Positions 10,644 to 20,600 of a stretch of 64,000 bases of DNA are shown one piece after another (the stretch's first letter is position 1; each line of letters starts with the position of its first letter). Source of the DNA: Bipolaris cookei. Lineage: Eukaryota; Ascomycota; Dothideomycetes; Pleosporales; Pleosporaceae. Location: positions 1,362,657 through 1,426,656 of the forward strand of contig NRSV01000001.1 in assembly GCA_002286855.1 (NCBI GenBank). The letters are read 5' to 3'. The notes beneath the pieces were generated by a model that was not told where the DNA came from, did no database searches, and saw only the letters and a program-made list of their open reading frames with translations. A program made the translations under genes and the position numbers.

Positions 10644-10770
10644 TGTAAGCCCAGAAGTACCATGTATAGTCACGTGGTTGCCCACTGACTAATAACGCTG
10701 TATTTAAACTTGCTCCTGTTATGCTACACATCACAATACACAATACTTCTTATACCCACAACTGCTTACA
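10644..10770 (+). repeat. Solo Copia LTR, plus orientation (127 bp)
   Basis: TGTAAGCCCAGAAG start and CAACTGCTTACA end, as in the full-length Copia at 17472. No internal Copia sequence adjoins it and no 5-bp target duplication is obvious (GAATG left, CAGAA right). Confidence 0.8.
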
Positions 10771-10839
10771 CAGAACTTAAGTTGAACACATCGAGCCATA
10801 AGGGTTCGATGCCTATGTTATATACTAAGGAGATAAAGT

Positions 10840-10984
10840 GATCGTGTACGATCATAGAGGTGATCGTGGACGATCAGGTAGAAGGCGTGGTTCTGATTGG
10901 TGGCTAAGTGATCGTGTACGATCAATAAAGTGATCGTTGACGATCGCGCCCTGATTGGCTGGATGCGTCTGATCGTGTACGATC
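10840..10984. repeat. Array of five GATCGT-NN-ACGATC palindromes
   Basis: Five 14-bp dyads with 6-bp arms and a 2-bp centre start at 10840, 10862, 10910, 10932 and 10971. The arms are identical in all five; the centres are GT, GG, GT, TG and GT. Start-to-start distances are 22, 48, 22 and 39 bp, so two pairs sit exactly 22 bp apart. CTGATTGG lies between units near 10893 and 10951. Function unknown: an operator-like binding array or part of an unrecognised LTR (a weak TGTTAT..GTAACA frame spans 10816-11084). Confidence 0.8.
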
Positions 10985-11536
10985 GGTCACGTGACTGCGG
11001 CGTTGGTTAAAGGATTGCGGCGCAGTCCGCCCTTTGGATCCTCCAAACTGATTACTTGTAAGCAGCTTGCCTTGGATCGTAACACATATTTTTTCCATGT
11101 CACCCCTCTGTACTATAGATAACTACTCACTACTTAATCTAGTCTATTAATTTCTATAGTTATGCTACACTATTACGTTGCTAGGGTATACGTTAATAGA
11201 GGTGGGCAAACTTGGTGGGGTGCGCGACTCGCTTGTAAACTATGTTATGCCTTCCCATATCTTCATGGCATCCCACCATTGGCGTGAGGCCAAGTCACGT
11301 CATCATCACTTTCTGGTATGAGCCTGAGTGGTTTTAGAACCATTCGTCGTCCTCTCCGGGAGAGAGATCCTTCCTGCTATTACTTGTAACAAAGCAACCC
11401 CTGTGTTAAAAAAAAAAGTGTAGGCAGATGCGTATTCTCTTATAAATGCTCCATTCAACGAATGTCATCGACCATGCTAATACAAATCTTTGGATGAGAG
11501 ATGACCTCTGTTCTATTATGAATTTGTTCCAATCAA
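10985..11536. other. Intergenic, no gene recognised
   Basis: The stretch holds no convincing frame. Its right part (about 11350-11393) shares an LTR-like end with 7890-7930. It would include the 3' flank of the minus-strand gene ending at 11537. Confidence 0.4.
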
Positions 11537-12491
11537 TCAAGTATGTAGAATGTCGGGAGGGCGGTCGTCCACGCGATTTTCCTCAAGGAAAGCTTTTACT
11601 AGCGACCAATCGCGGCACTGATGAACGACGCCTTCTCCAGTGAAAAATCCCTCTACACTGCCTTGCTCGAGTGTAGTATCAGCAGTGCATAATATTGCAT
11701 ATCTGACTGTTGATATCACATTAACCACACACACATCCCCAATTTGATGGGAAGTACATACTGTAATTGATGCAATGTTTGACGTGCAAACGAGTACTTT
11801 CTGAAGGTTGAAGATGGCTCTCATATGCGCGAGTGTAGTTTCTCAAGATTGCCTGTATGAGCCGTGTTAGCTGGGACTCATGTACCGTTAGCACTGAGCA
11901 AATCAGACCATGCAATGCAGTTGATGTATAACAGACGCCTGAAAAATCTCTGCGTACTCCACTCCATCATCGATGATAGGCTTGCTGAGCGGCAGATCAT
12001 ATTTCCGTGGATTTGGCACACGAAGGTATCCTGCACCAACTATTATTTACGTCAGAAGACATGGTTTTTAAGAATGATTCATACATTGTACCTGGTACGA
12101 GTTGATCCCACACCTGATCGCCGTAGGAGTCGTTGCGTGTGAAGTCACCTCCATTCACAAATGGAATCAACACCTTTCCAACTAGCTGTGAGTTAGTCTC
12201 TTATCCATTACTTAGCCCTGAATTCTAGTGAGGGATTGTACAGTCTGGAAAGAAGCCTTCAGGCAGTAGACCTGGAGAGTTTGAATGCGCAAAGCGCTGG
12301 GAAAGAACACTGCTTGCTACCCCTCCACATATGACCGTGACACACATCACTGCGGCGCCAAATACAATGACCTTCGAAGTGCATTGCCAGAACTTCCAGC
12401 TCGAGGTGAAATAGCCCTGGCTCTGATGCGCCACCGAGACTTCATCATCCTGTGTCTCTCTTTCCAAAGGTGTGTAGCCGATGGTTGCCAT
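11537..12491 (-). CDS. UstYa/DUF3328-family membrane protein (five exons)
   Basis: Second clear UstYa gene, on the minus strand. Spliced model: exons 12491-12242, 12181-12092, 12039-11909, 11852-11762 and 11706-11537; introns of 60, 52, 56 and 55 bp, all GT..AG and all phase-consistent; product 243 aa. A membrane segment lies at residues about 42-62, then LPEGFFPD and QVWDQLVP, the usual entry of the family domain. The two motifs are HQLHC (152-156) and HVKHC (180-184), followed by CTADTTLE and the C-terminal GVVHQCRDW. Spacing between motifs is close to that of the gene at 4776. Intron 3 could also end 18 bp earlier, which is less likely because it would be only 38 bp. No lesions. Expected to act in a secondary-metabolite pathway; product unknown. 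Confidence 0.87.
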
Positions 12492-12533
12492 ACTTTGTCG
12501 TCTAGTTTAGTCGAGAGTGGACCCCTAGCCTGA

Positions 12534-14352
12534 AAAATGGTGGTAGTAAGAAAGAAGTAAAGCTAGTGTATAAAGGATCTCATAAGCGATAGGAAAGAAG
12601 TATAAATGTTGAATCTAAAGTCGCGCTATATAAAGGCCGTTTTAAAAGAACAAACTGGTTTAGAAGGTTCGGTAAACAGGGGGAAGGTACGGTAGAAGTA
12701 AACAAAATTTAATAGCGGCAATTTGTTACGTGAGCCTCGGTCCACAATCGGACCGTCGAACTGAACACTTGTCAGTAGGCATAATATAAGATTTTCCATT
12801 CCAGGCCTATTATACCTATTCGGGTCTATCACGGCTAATTGATCTAGAATAAGTCTGATGTTACACAGCGTTAAGTGCCTATACTTTTCTAAGCTTCATC
12901 TAGGATAGAGTTAGTAGAATAATATACATAGCTCTATAAGAAGTTTTTAGTAGTATTGTAGAGTATTACTGTATAATAAAATAAAGAGACATAATATGTT
13001 TAACATTCACTAATCAATTCTAATACTATGATACATAATAATATAATAGAGAAAAGTAAATAATAAGTAGAAAATTGATCATTTAAGGTACCTCTTACAG
13101 TTACATAGACTAGTCAACAGGCCTCTGGATTAAAATCTTAAGAGCATATATAGCTTCTCTCATATCTGATTAATTAAATGTTCTAGTAGCATATTTTTTA
13201 GTTATTGTTAGAGGCTTTAGTCTTATATATTATGTAGAAATAAGCTGACTTTATTAAGTAAGAAGATATTTAAGATTTAAGTAACGTATAAAGACCTTAT
13301 CTTGAGTAGAGTAAATGAACTAACAATGTATTGTTTATTAGCGTTAGACTTTTACGATATTGATCAAGAATTACGCTCTAAGTAAGATCTACAAAATAAG
13401 CTACTAACCTTTGTAACAATATAGATATTAGAGAAGCTAAATAAGCTCGTAAAATTTTAATCCAGAGACCCATTTACCAGCCTGATTCTATCTATACCTA
13501 TTTAGAATAGTTATATACTAGCTACCTTTGTAACAGGCTGAACGCTCTTTTGGATAGCTCCTCGATAGAATCTCAGTTCGAGCTGCGCGCGCACTATCTA
13601 AACTACGTTGAGACTAAGTAGCGCTTAGATAGCGCGCTTAAATAACGCGCTTAGGTACTCTAGTATAACCTTTCTCTAGTAAGTAAATAAAATACTACGA
13701 AAGTAGAGTAGATAGCTTCTTATCGGGTATAACCTCTTGTATACCTCGCAATTGCCCTCTAGAGCGCAGCCCCTTACAACCATATCTAATACCATAATAA
13801 TTTAGATGTTATTTAACTACTAGTTAAACTAATTAAGATAAGTAACTTTGACTAACAGTAGAGTAATTGTGAATCTAAAAAAACAGCAGGGTAGATGTCG
13901 CCGATCCGGTCCTTCTTCGATGCGATGCGGTCTTACTCCGATCCGCTAAGGTCCTATCTCGATCCTTTACCCTCCTAAGTCTCTGTATTCTAATTTCTTT
14001 TCCATCGGGTAGCTCTAGTACCCCCTCCATAAGATAAACCATTTGCTGTTCAGCTTTACGTAGTCTTATTCAGTAAGTTCTTCTATCAAATACATGTACT
14101 TCAAATTGAACAGCCTCGCACTCATTCTACCTTAACAACGCATAGTACTCTGAAAAGTGGGTTCCTATAAGAACAACCGTTAATATCACCGTACGTCAAA
14201 TTTCATATCTCATATAGTATTGCCTCTCAAAGAGTATTATTTTATTATGTATATGAAACTTTTGTTCTAGTTACTTCTCAAGAGAGTATTAGTCATTATG
14301 TTCATAGAATATCTCCTGCATTTTGTGACTGAATCTTGTCAGCAGCTTAGCA
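12534..14352. other. AT-rich decayed DNA without genes
   Basis: About 1.8 kb with many TA steps, short broken frames and no recognisable domain, especially 12840-13870. This is what repeat DNA looks like after heavy RIP, but no parent element can be named from the sequence. The last few hundred bases should include the promoter of the gene at 14353. Confidence 0.5.
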
Positions 14353-15051
14353 ATGTTTTCACAAGTTAAGAAATGGTTTCATAATGGGCCATCAAAACGC
14401 CAGAGTTGTAACGAGGAAGACAACTCTCTGCTAGACGAGATTGATCATGCACCTCAGCGTCGCACTACTCGAAAACGCTTCTCCTGGACAAAACACCAGC
14501 AATTTTCTATTATCTGGAATGTTTTGCTTATCCTTCTGGCAATATATGGATTCCTCAATCTACTCCAGCACGTCAATTCAGCTATCATTTCATCACGACG
14601 AGTTAACCTATGTTTCTGTGGCAACTCAGTATCTGAAGCAATATCAAGAGGCTGCAAGTTCGATACTCTAGCTGCCTCTTGGCTTCCAGACCACTGTCGA
14701 GATGATCAGCTCACAGCGGAATTTAACCAGAAAGGAACTGGACCTGATGGTATATGGGAGTATTTTGCAGATTATGGCACAATGCCATTAAACATATCTG
14801 AATTAGGTTTTAGAGCTGATACAAAGGCTCAATACTACGCTTCAAACAACTTTCACATACAACACTGTTTCTACTACTGGCTAAAGTCCTTTCGAGCAAA
14901 GTCCACGGGAGTTATAGTAGAGGGATTTTATGATAACGAGGATCATATTCGTCACTGTGGTAAAGTATTCACCTACTATATCACTGAGCCATATTTTGTT
15001 CATACAGCTATAATTCCTACGCTACACGATCGCTTTTTGTCTAAGCTTTAA
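14353..15051 (+). CDS. Single-pass membrane protein with paired HxxHC motifs (UstYa-like, divergent)
   Basis: Intact 232-aa single-exon frame with the layout of 9562-10278. The basic N terminus precedes a membrane segment at residues about 53-77, then come a GNSVSEAISRGCKFD region, SWLPDHCRDDQL, HIQHC (near residue 168) and HIRHC (near 198). The pattern GC.(F/Y)D...W.P..C is shared with the 9562 gene and absent from the classical UstYa proteins here, so the two form a subfamily. Role unknown; a tailoring function with the UstYa genes is inferred from motif and location. A Copia LTR begins about 20 bp after the stop codon. Confidence 0.7.
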   Translation: MFSQVKKWFHNGPSKRQSCNEEDNSLLDEIDHAPQRRTTRKRFSWTKHQQFSIIWNVLLILLAIYGFLNLLQHVNSAIISSRRVNLCFCGNSVSEAISRGCKFDTLAASWLPDHCRDDQLTAEFNQKGTGPDGIWEYFADYGTMPLNISELGFRADTKAQYYASNNFHIQHCFYYWLKSFRAKSTGVIVEGFYDNEDHIRHCGKVFTYYITEPYFVHTAIIPTLHDRFLSKL

Positions 15052-15069
15052 GAGAAATATCATTTGCTT

Positions 15070-15185
15070 TAAGCAGTTGAGTGTGCAAGAAGTGATGTGG
15101 ATTGTATTGTATATCATGCTAAAGGCGAGTTTTAAATATAGCGTTATTAGCCAGTCAGTGAGCAACTGAGTAACTATACATGGTA
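15070..15185 (-). repeat. Copia LTR, minus orientation, left part (split by pogo element)
   Basis: Reverse-complement Copia LTR, nearest to the LTR at 17040. It breaks off at CATGGTA where the pogo element begins and resumes at 17014-17029 with TACTTCTGG. One terminal base pair differs from other copies. Confidence 0.75.
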
Positions 15186-17013
15186 ACGTGCGGGATCAGT
15201 AAGCTGGCCGCCCCGCCATACTTGACCCAACGCTTTACTCAATTGCTCTACAACAACGTAATAATATAAGATAGGATTAAGAGATATAATTAATTATCTA
15301 GCTCTACATGTAGTACGAGTATGTCCTTGAACGTGACACTTCGTGCACGTCGGCGGCGCGCGCTGACGTCGCTCACCAGCCTGGCTCTGGCTAGCCTCCA
15401 TGACCATCCTTTCTGCCTCTGCAGCAAGCTGCTGAGCCTGTTGCACCTGGAGTACTCCACCAGAAGCGATATATTGACGTGACTGACTCTGCTTCTGTTG
15501 TTGGCGCTGGACTTCTGCACGTAGCTTCTTATTCTCTTCTGCAAGTATTGTTGCTGATTGCATTGCAATCTGACAGCCTTTAATAACTTGGCGAAGAAGC
15601 TGGCTTGTTGGGCTCTGTGATCCCCGTTGGAGCTGGTCTTGAAGAAGCTTTGCCTGCTGCTGAAGCTCTACTACTGTGTGTGGTATCTCTGTCTGCGCTG
15701 CGGTGCAGGCTGTAGCGTTATTATCTATAGTCGTCTGTGGTGGAGACGGTGTCCTAGGCACTGTAAGCGACGATAGAACGCGGTCGGGATAAGGAGGGAC
15801 AAGTCCTGTCGCTTGGAAGCCTGCCTGGATATTCTGCTGCGTAAAAACTGTTGGCCGAATTCGTGTATAGACTGTGAGGAAGTCTATCTTATCGACGTGG
15901 TAGACACCTTGGCGGGCGAGCTTCTCAATCTCACGCCCGTACGCGCGCTTAAGCGGCGAGTAGCAGCTAACATCAAGCGGCTGAAGAAGATGCGACGTAT
16001 GAGGCGGCATACAGAGAGTAACAATCTTATTCTCCGCGCAGTACTGGTCGAACTCTGGCGTAGCGTGGCTGCTGTGGCTGTCTAGGATAAGGAGCCGATA
16101 GACTCCAGCTGTACGAGTCGCTGTATGCTGGTTGAAATGCTTCACCCACTCTACGCCAAGCTGATCAGTCGTCCAGCCATTGTCTGAGACGCCAATAGCC
16201 CAGTCTGATGGGAGTCTATCGTACCAGCTGCTCTGGTGAACTTTACCACGCAGTATTATGAGTGGTGGTAGACACCAGCCAGACGCGTTAACGCACTCAA
16301 TTGCTGTAACCCACTCGCGATTACCTGGCTGTACGGCAACTGCTCTGCCAACTCTGTCAGAGCTAGTGACTACCTTTGACGTGCTAGCAACGCCCATTGC
16401 GAATCCAGTCTCGTCAAAGTTGTAGATATCTTGGTCTAGGACGCCGTACGTCTGGCGCGTCTCCTCTACGAGCTTAAACCAGGCTGTAATCGCGATAGGA
16501 TCCTCGCAGGAGGCGCGCTGACTATGAAATCTTCTAGTCCATTTTGTCTGAAGCTCTGGCTGGCTCTGGATAAAGCGCGACACCCACTTCTTGCCAATAG
16601 GCTGTGGAGGTGGATCTTGACCACGCGCGGCGAGTAGAGCGTCTGCCATTCGTCGCACGTCAATAATATGGGGCGGAAAACCGCGTCGATCAAGGTCTAG
16701 GATCCACTGTACAAGAGACTGCTCTTCAATAGGTAGTAGCTTTCGGTTGGTAGAGACTATCTCTGATCGTGGCTGGGTACCGTGGAGACGCGTCTGAAGA
16801 GTTGACTTTGGTACATCATACGCCTTCGCGAGACTATAGATAGATTGTTTTGGGTTATTACGATAGGAAGCGATAGCAAGACTTATTCTGCCTTCACGAG
16901 AAGTCTGTATAGAGCGTTGTTGGCGCGGCATGGTGGTGGTTGTGGAGAGCGTTGGGTCAAGTATGGCGGGGCGGCCAGCTTACTGATCCGGCCAGCTTAC
17001 TGATCCCGTACGT
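15186..17013 (-). mobile_element. Intact Fot1/pogo DNA transposon (1828 bp) with TA target duplication
   Basis: Inverted ends begin ACGT(G/A)CGGGATCAGTAAGC and extend through CCCCGCCATACTTGACCCAACGC. The element is flanked by TA at 15184-15185 and 17014-17015, interrupting a Copia LTR. The right end contains one extra copy of the 17-bp unit GATCAGTAAGCTGGCCG. It encodes one uninterrupted transposase and may be autonomous. Confidence 0.88.
15294..16931 (-). CDS. Fot1/pogo-family DDE transposase
   Basis: 545-aa transposase for cut-and-paste movement at TA sites. Order: psq-type HTH at residues about 10-55, a CENP-B-type HTH at about 65-135, then the DDE_1 catalytic domain. Acidic residues lie in YNFDETGF, LILDSHSSH and QPLDVSCYSPLK. 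The C terminus has a Gln-rich coiled coil and a zinc knuckle CTKCHVQGHTRTTC. The frame is intact from the ATG just inside the right terminal repeat to the stop just inside the left one. All expected catalytic positions are present, so it is probably active or recently so. Confidence 0.92.
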   Translation of the reverse strand: MPRQQRSIQTSREGRISLAIASYRNNPKQSIYSLAKAYDVPKSTLQTRLHGTQPRSEIVSTNRKLLPIEEQSLVQWILDLDRRGFPPHIIDVRRMADALLAARGQDPPPQPIGKKWVSRFIQSQPELQTKWTRRFHSQRASCEDPIAITAWFKLVEETRQTYGVLDQDIYNFDETGFAMGVASTSKVVTSSDRVGRAVAVQPGNREWVTAIECVNASGWCLPPLIILRGKVHQSSWYDRLPSDWAIGVSDNGWTTDQLGVEWVKHFNQHTATRTAGVYRLLILDSHSSHATPEFDQYCAENKIVTLCMPPHTSHLLQPLDVSCYSPLKRAYGREIEKLARQGVYHVDKIDFLTVYTRIRPTVFTQQNIQAGFQATGLVPPYPDRVLSSLTVPRTPSPPQTTIDNNATACTAAQTEIPHTVVELQQQAKLLQDQLQRGSQSPTSQLLRQVIKGCQIAMQSATILAEENKKLRAEVQRQQQKQSQSRQYIASGGVLQVQQAQQLAAEAERMVMEASQSQAGERRQRAPPTCTKCHVQGHTRTTCRAR

Positions 17014-17039
17014 TACTTCTGGACTTATACATAACTAGG

Positions 17040-17167
17040 TGTAAGCCCAGAAGTACCATGTATAGTCACGTGGTTTCCCACTGACTAATAACGCTGTATT
17101 TAAAACTCGCCTTTAGCATGATATACAATACAATCCACAATACTTCTTGCACACTCAACTGCTTACA
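17040..17167 (+). repeat. Copia LTR, plus orientation (128 bp)
   Basis: TGTAAG..CTTACA LTR that forms an inverted pair with the split LTR at 15070-15185/17014-17029, with only about 10 bp between the two. No internal region follows it. Confidence 0.8.
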
Positions 17168-17471
17168 ATAGACATACACACCAATCAAGCGAGCTTCAAG
17201 TAAGCAAGCAGCTACTCTACTTTTAACCAACTAAGCAAGCGCAAGCTAAGCGGGCTCCTCTAAGTTAGCAAGCAAGCAAATATATAAGCCTTGCGCTTGC
17301 TTGCTTGCTTGTTCCCAAGTATGCAGGCAACAATAGGGAAGATTACATGTATATACCAACCTTGACGAATCACATGGTACTGAGACGTTCCACGAATAGT
17401 CGGGTAGCGGCTTTCTTCTAATGAGTGTCGCTCTCGAATCTGAAGCCCATGACTTTCCATGTTATTGATAT
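17168..17471. other. Intergenic with GCAAGC-rich hairpins
   Basis: No gene seen. Copies of AAGCAAGC and their complements alternate: 17233-17245 pairs perfectly with 17290-17302, and 17267-17279 pairs with 17298-17310, so two overlapping hairpins compete. The rest up to the Copia LTR is unrecognised. Confidence 0.6.
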
Positions 17472-17586
17472 TGTAAGCCCAGAAGTACCATGTATAGTCA
17501 CGTGGTTGCCCACTGACTAATAACGCTGTATTTAAACTTGCTCCTATGATAATACACAATACATCCCACATACACAACTGCTTACA
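17472..17586 (+). repeat. Copia 5' LTR
   Basis: TGTAAG..CTTACA, 115 bp; about 12 bp shorter than the 3' LTR through gaps in its right half. Confidence 0.88.
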
Positions 17587-17647
17587 GTTATGAGCCCGGC
17601 CTAATCCGCATATCTATTCAATCAATTGACTACCCACCTATACCATT

Positions 17648-20600
17648 ATGTCGACGAATGCAGCTCGTTCAGATATCATCCTGCAAGGACAAAGCAATTG
17701 GGAGCTTTGGATCTTTATCGTTAAACGCATTGCCGAAGCAGGAGACATTTGGGAATATATTGATCCCAATCAACCACCCAATCCCCTACAAAAGCCCGTT
17801 CAGCCTACTAGGCCAGCGCCTACAGTCAATGCTGACGGATCGCCTGCAACTCTTCCATCCCAGCAAGACTTACTGCAATACAATCAAGACCGCAGTAGCT
17901 ACTACAAGGAGATCAAAGAATACAGACGTCTTCGAGATAAGTTAGGACAAGTTGAAGCACACATTACTAAAACTATACAGCAGGAATTACTATATCATAT
18001 CAAAGACAAAGCAACAGTCCACGACCAAGTCAAAACGCTCCAAGATCTCTTCTCTCCTACTACTTCGGACATGGAGTATCGAGTACAGAAAGACTACGAA
18101 GCAGCAAAGATCTTGCATGCTCGACGATCAAATATTGAAGACTGGTGCAATGAGTTTCTCACAGCATACAGTAGAGCAAAGCAGCTCGATCTACCTGAAG
18201 TACACGGCTTTCGAGCACACAAGGATCTTATCCGAGCAATCAAGCAAGTTGACGCTGCATACGCTGCCAGTGCTTCACTCGATATATTCAAAGCTGAGGA
18301 AATCTGGAACTCGGATCGCAGCAAGCCAATACCTCAACAATCTCAGCTCTCTACCGTGCTCGCCGAATACCTGCGGTATCATCGCACTACCTACTCAAGA
18401 AAGGCAAATATTCATGGAGGCACCTTTGGAGCTACGATCAATGGCCAGCCATCTCCATACAACAATAAGAAACGATCAAGAGACAATGAAAATAAGCCAG
18501 CAAAGCCCTGCCTCTGTGGCGACAATCATTTCTGGGGCCAATGCCCATATATCGATACAGCACTCCAGCAACGAGGATTCGTTGTAGACCCTGAAAAAGC
18601 CAAGAAGATTGCTGACTTTGAGACTAAGGATAGTCGCGGAGTACTAAACAAGATTCGGGAAAAGAACCGACGTTTTAAGAAGTACAAGACCAGGGACAGC
18701 AGCAAGCATAGTAAAGCGTCAGACTCCGATTCGATAGAAATTGACGCAGGAGACCCACTAGCTGATCATTCCTCGCACGAAGCATATGCCGTCTTCTCTT
18801 CCGCGTTCAATAACCAAAGGCTCTCTCAACAATATCCGCTCGCCCATTCATGGACGTTAGATCCCGCCACTGATATCCATATCTGCAACAACCCTGCAGA
18901 ATTCAATTGGACAACCCCGGCAGCTGAAGACGATATAGTCTTCGCAGGAGGAGCTGAGACGAAAATCGAGGCATGGGGTGAAGTCAAGCTACCTCTGTCA
19001 ACACCAAGCGGTATTAAGACGACGACGCTCAAGCGCGTAGCTCTAATCCAGTCCTTCTTCACGAGCTTAGTCTCACTATCCCGTCTCTCCTCATCAAACA
19101 TCCATTTTGACTCGGGAAGAAACGTTCTATATAGAGCTGTCGACGATGCTCGCGAAGACGTTGCAAGCCTTACCCGGTTAGGAGGTCATTGGCTAGTCGT
19201 GCATCGCACCCAGCCTCCACCAATCCAATCTGCTCAATATGCGGCCTTTGCGACCAATCAACGCAGGCCTCAGTACTCAGCTCAACCTCTCAAACCTCGA
19301 GTACTTACTAAACCTCAGCTCCATGTCCTGATGGCACATGCGGGCAGTGATGCTATCGACCACCTAGCAGACAACGTTCGAGGCATTCAACAACCACCTG
19401 CTGGTGTGGCACCACATACGATCGACTGCGAAGAGTGCTCACAGAACAAAGCCCATCAAATCATCTCTCGTCGTATGGGACATGAGATTGGCGCGTCTCG
19501 TCTATTTGAGACAATTGCGATCGATATTATCAAGCTTGATGTCATAGGATACAATGGACATCGATATGTATTCCATGCCTTTGACCTATACACGAAGTTC
19601 AACTTCGTATACTCTATTCCAAAACGCGACAAGGAAACTCTGCTTGAAGTGATTACTCGACTAGATCGTACGATCAAACGAGAGTTCAACACTACCGTCA
19701 CATTCATAATAGCCGACGACGAACAAGGCTATGGTCTAACAGACGACTCTGCGCGTGCATACTGTCAGCAAGAAGGAATCAGATTCCAGATCAGAGCTCC
19801 ACATACAAAAGAGCAGAATGGCTCTGCAGAAAGGTCAGGCAAGACTCTGATAGATTGCTCACGATCCATGCTCAGCACTTCAAATCTACCACTCCATCTT
19901 GCTTCTGAGACGTACGTCACTGCAGGCTATCTTCTTAATCGCACACCCACGCGATCTCTTAGCTGGAAAACACCATTTGAGATGGCGTACTACAAGAAGC
20001 CCTCATTAGCTCATCTCAAACTCTACGGCTGCCGAGCATACGCGCTGCGCACGCAAATACCGCGAGGTGACAAGCTTACTCCTCGTGCTCTCATAGGCTA
20101 TCTAGTTGGCTATGATGCCTCAAATATCTACCGAATCTGGATACCAAAAGCAAAGAGTAGAGCGCACCAGGGCAAAGTCATTCGCACACGTGATGTGACG
20201 TTTAGAGAGGACATGTTCTACCAAGCATATGATGGACAAGATCCACTCCTACAAGGCGAAGAGATACAAGAGGTTATACATACAATCCATATGCCACCGC
20301 TGCAGAATCCAGAAGAGTCTTCTGAAGAAGAGGACGAAGGGGCTACAACAACAGCCAGCCAGGACACGCCAACCTTGCCTACTCAAGGCATTGAAAAGCC
20401 TCATGAGCATCACGACGTAGGGCACCGATCTCTACCCACACCAGCGATAACAGCTACTCCAGACCCAGATCACGAAACTGCCTCTTCAGCTATAATCGGT
20501 CGCAGGTCTACGCTTACTCCAGAAACGCAGCCATTGCCTCAAGTATCAAGAAAGCGAAAGCGACGCGACGCGATAGAAAGCTCCGTAGACACAAACGCTG

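Noticed and set aside
10795..10815. GGTTCGATGCC as a tRNA B box
   Set aside because: The flanking bases do not form a T stem and no A box or acceptor stem is found upstream.
10840..10984. Palindrome array as a coding repeat
   Set aside because: Unit spacings of 22, 48, 22 and 39 bp do not keep a common frame and no long open frame crosses it.
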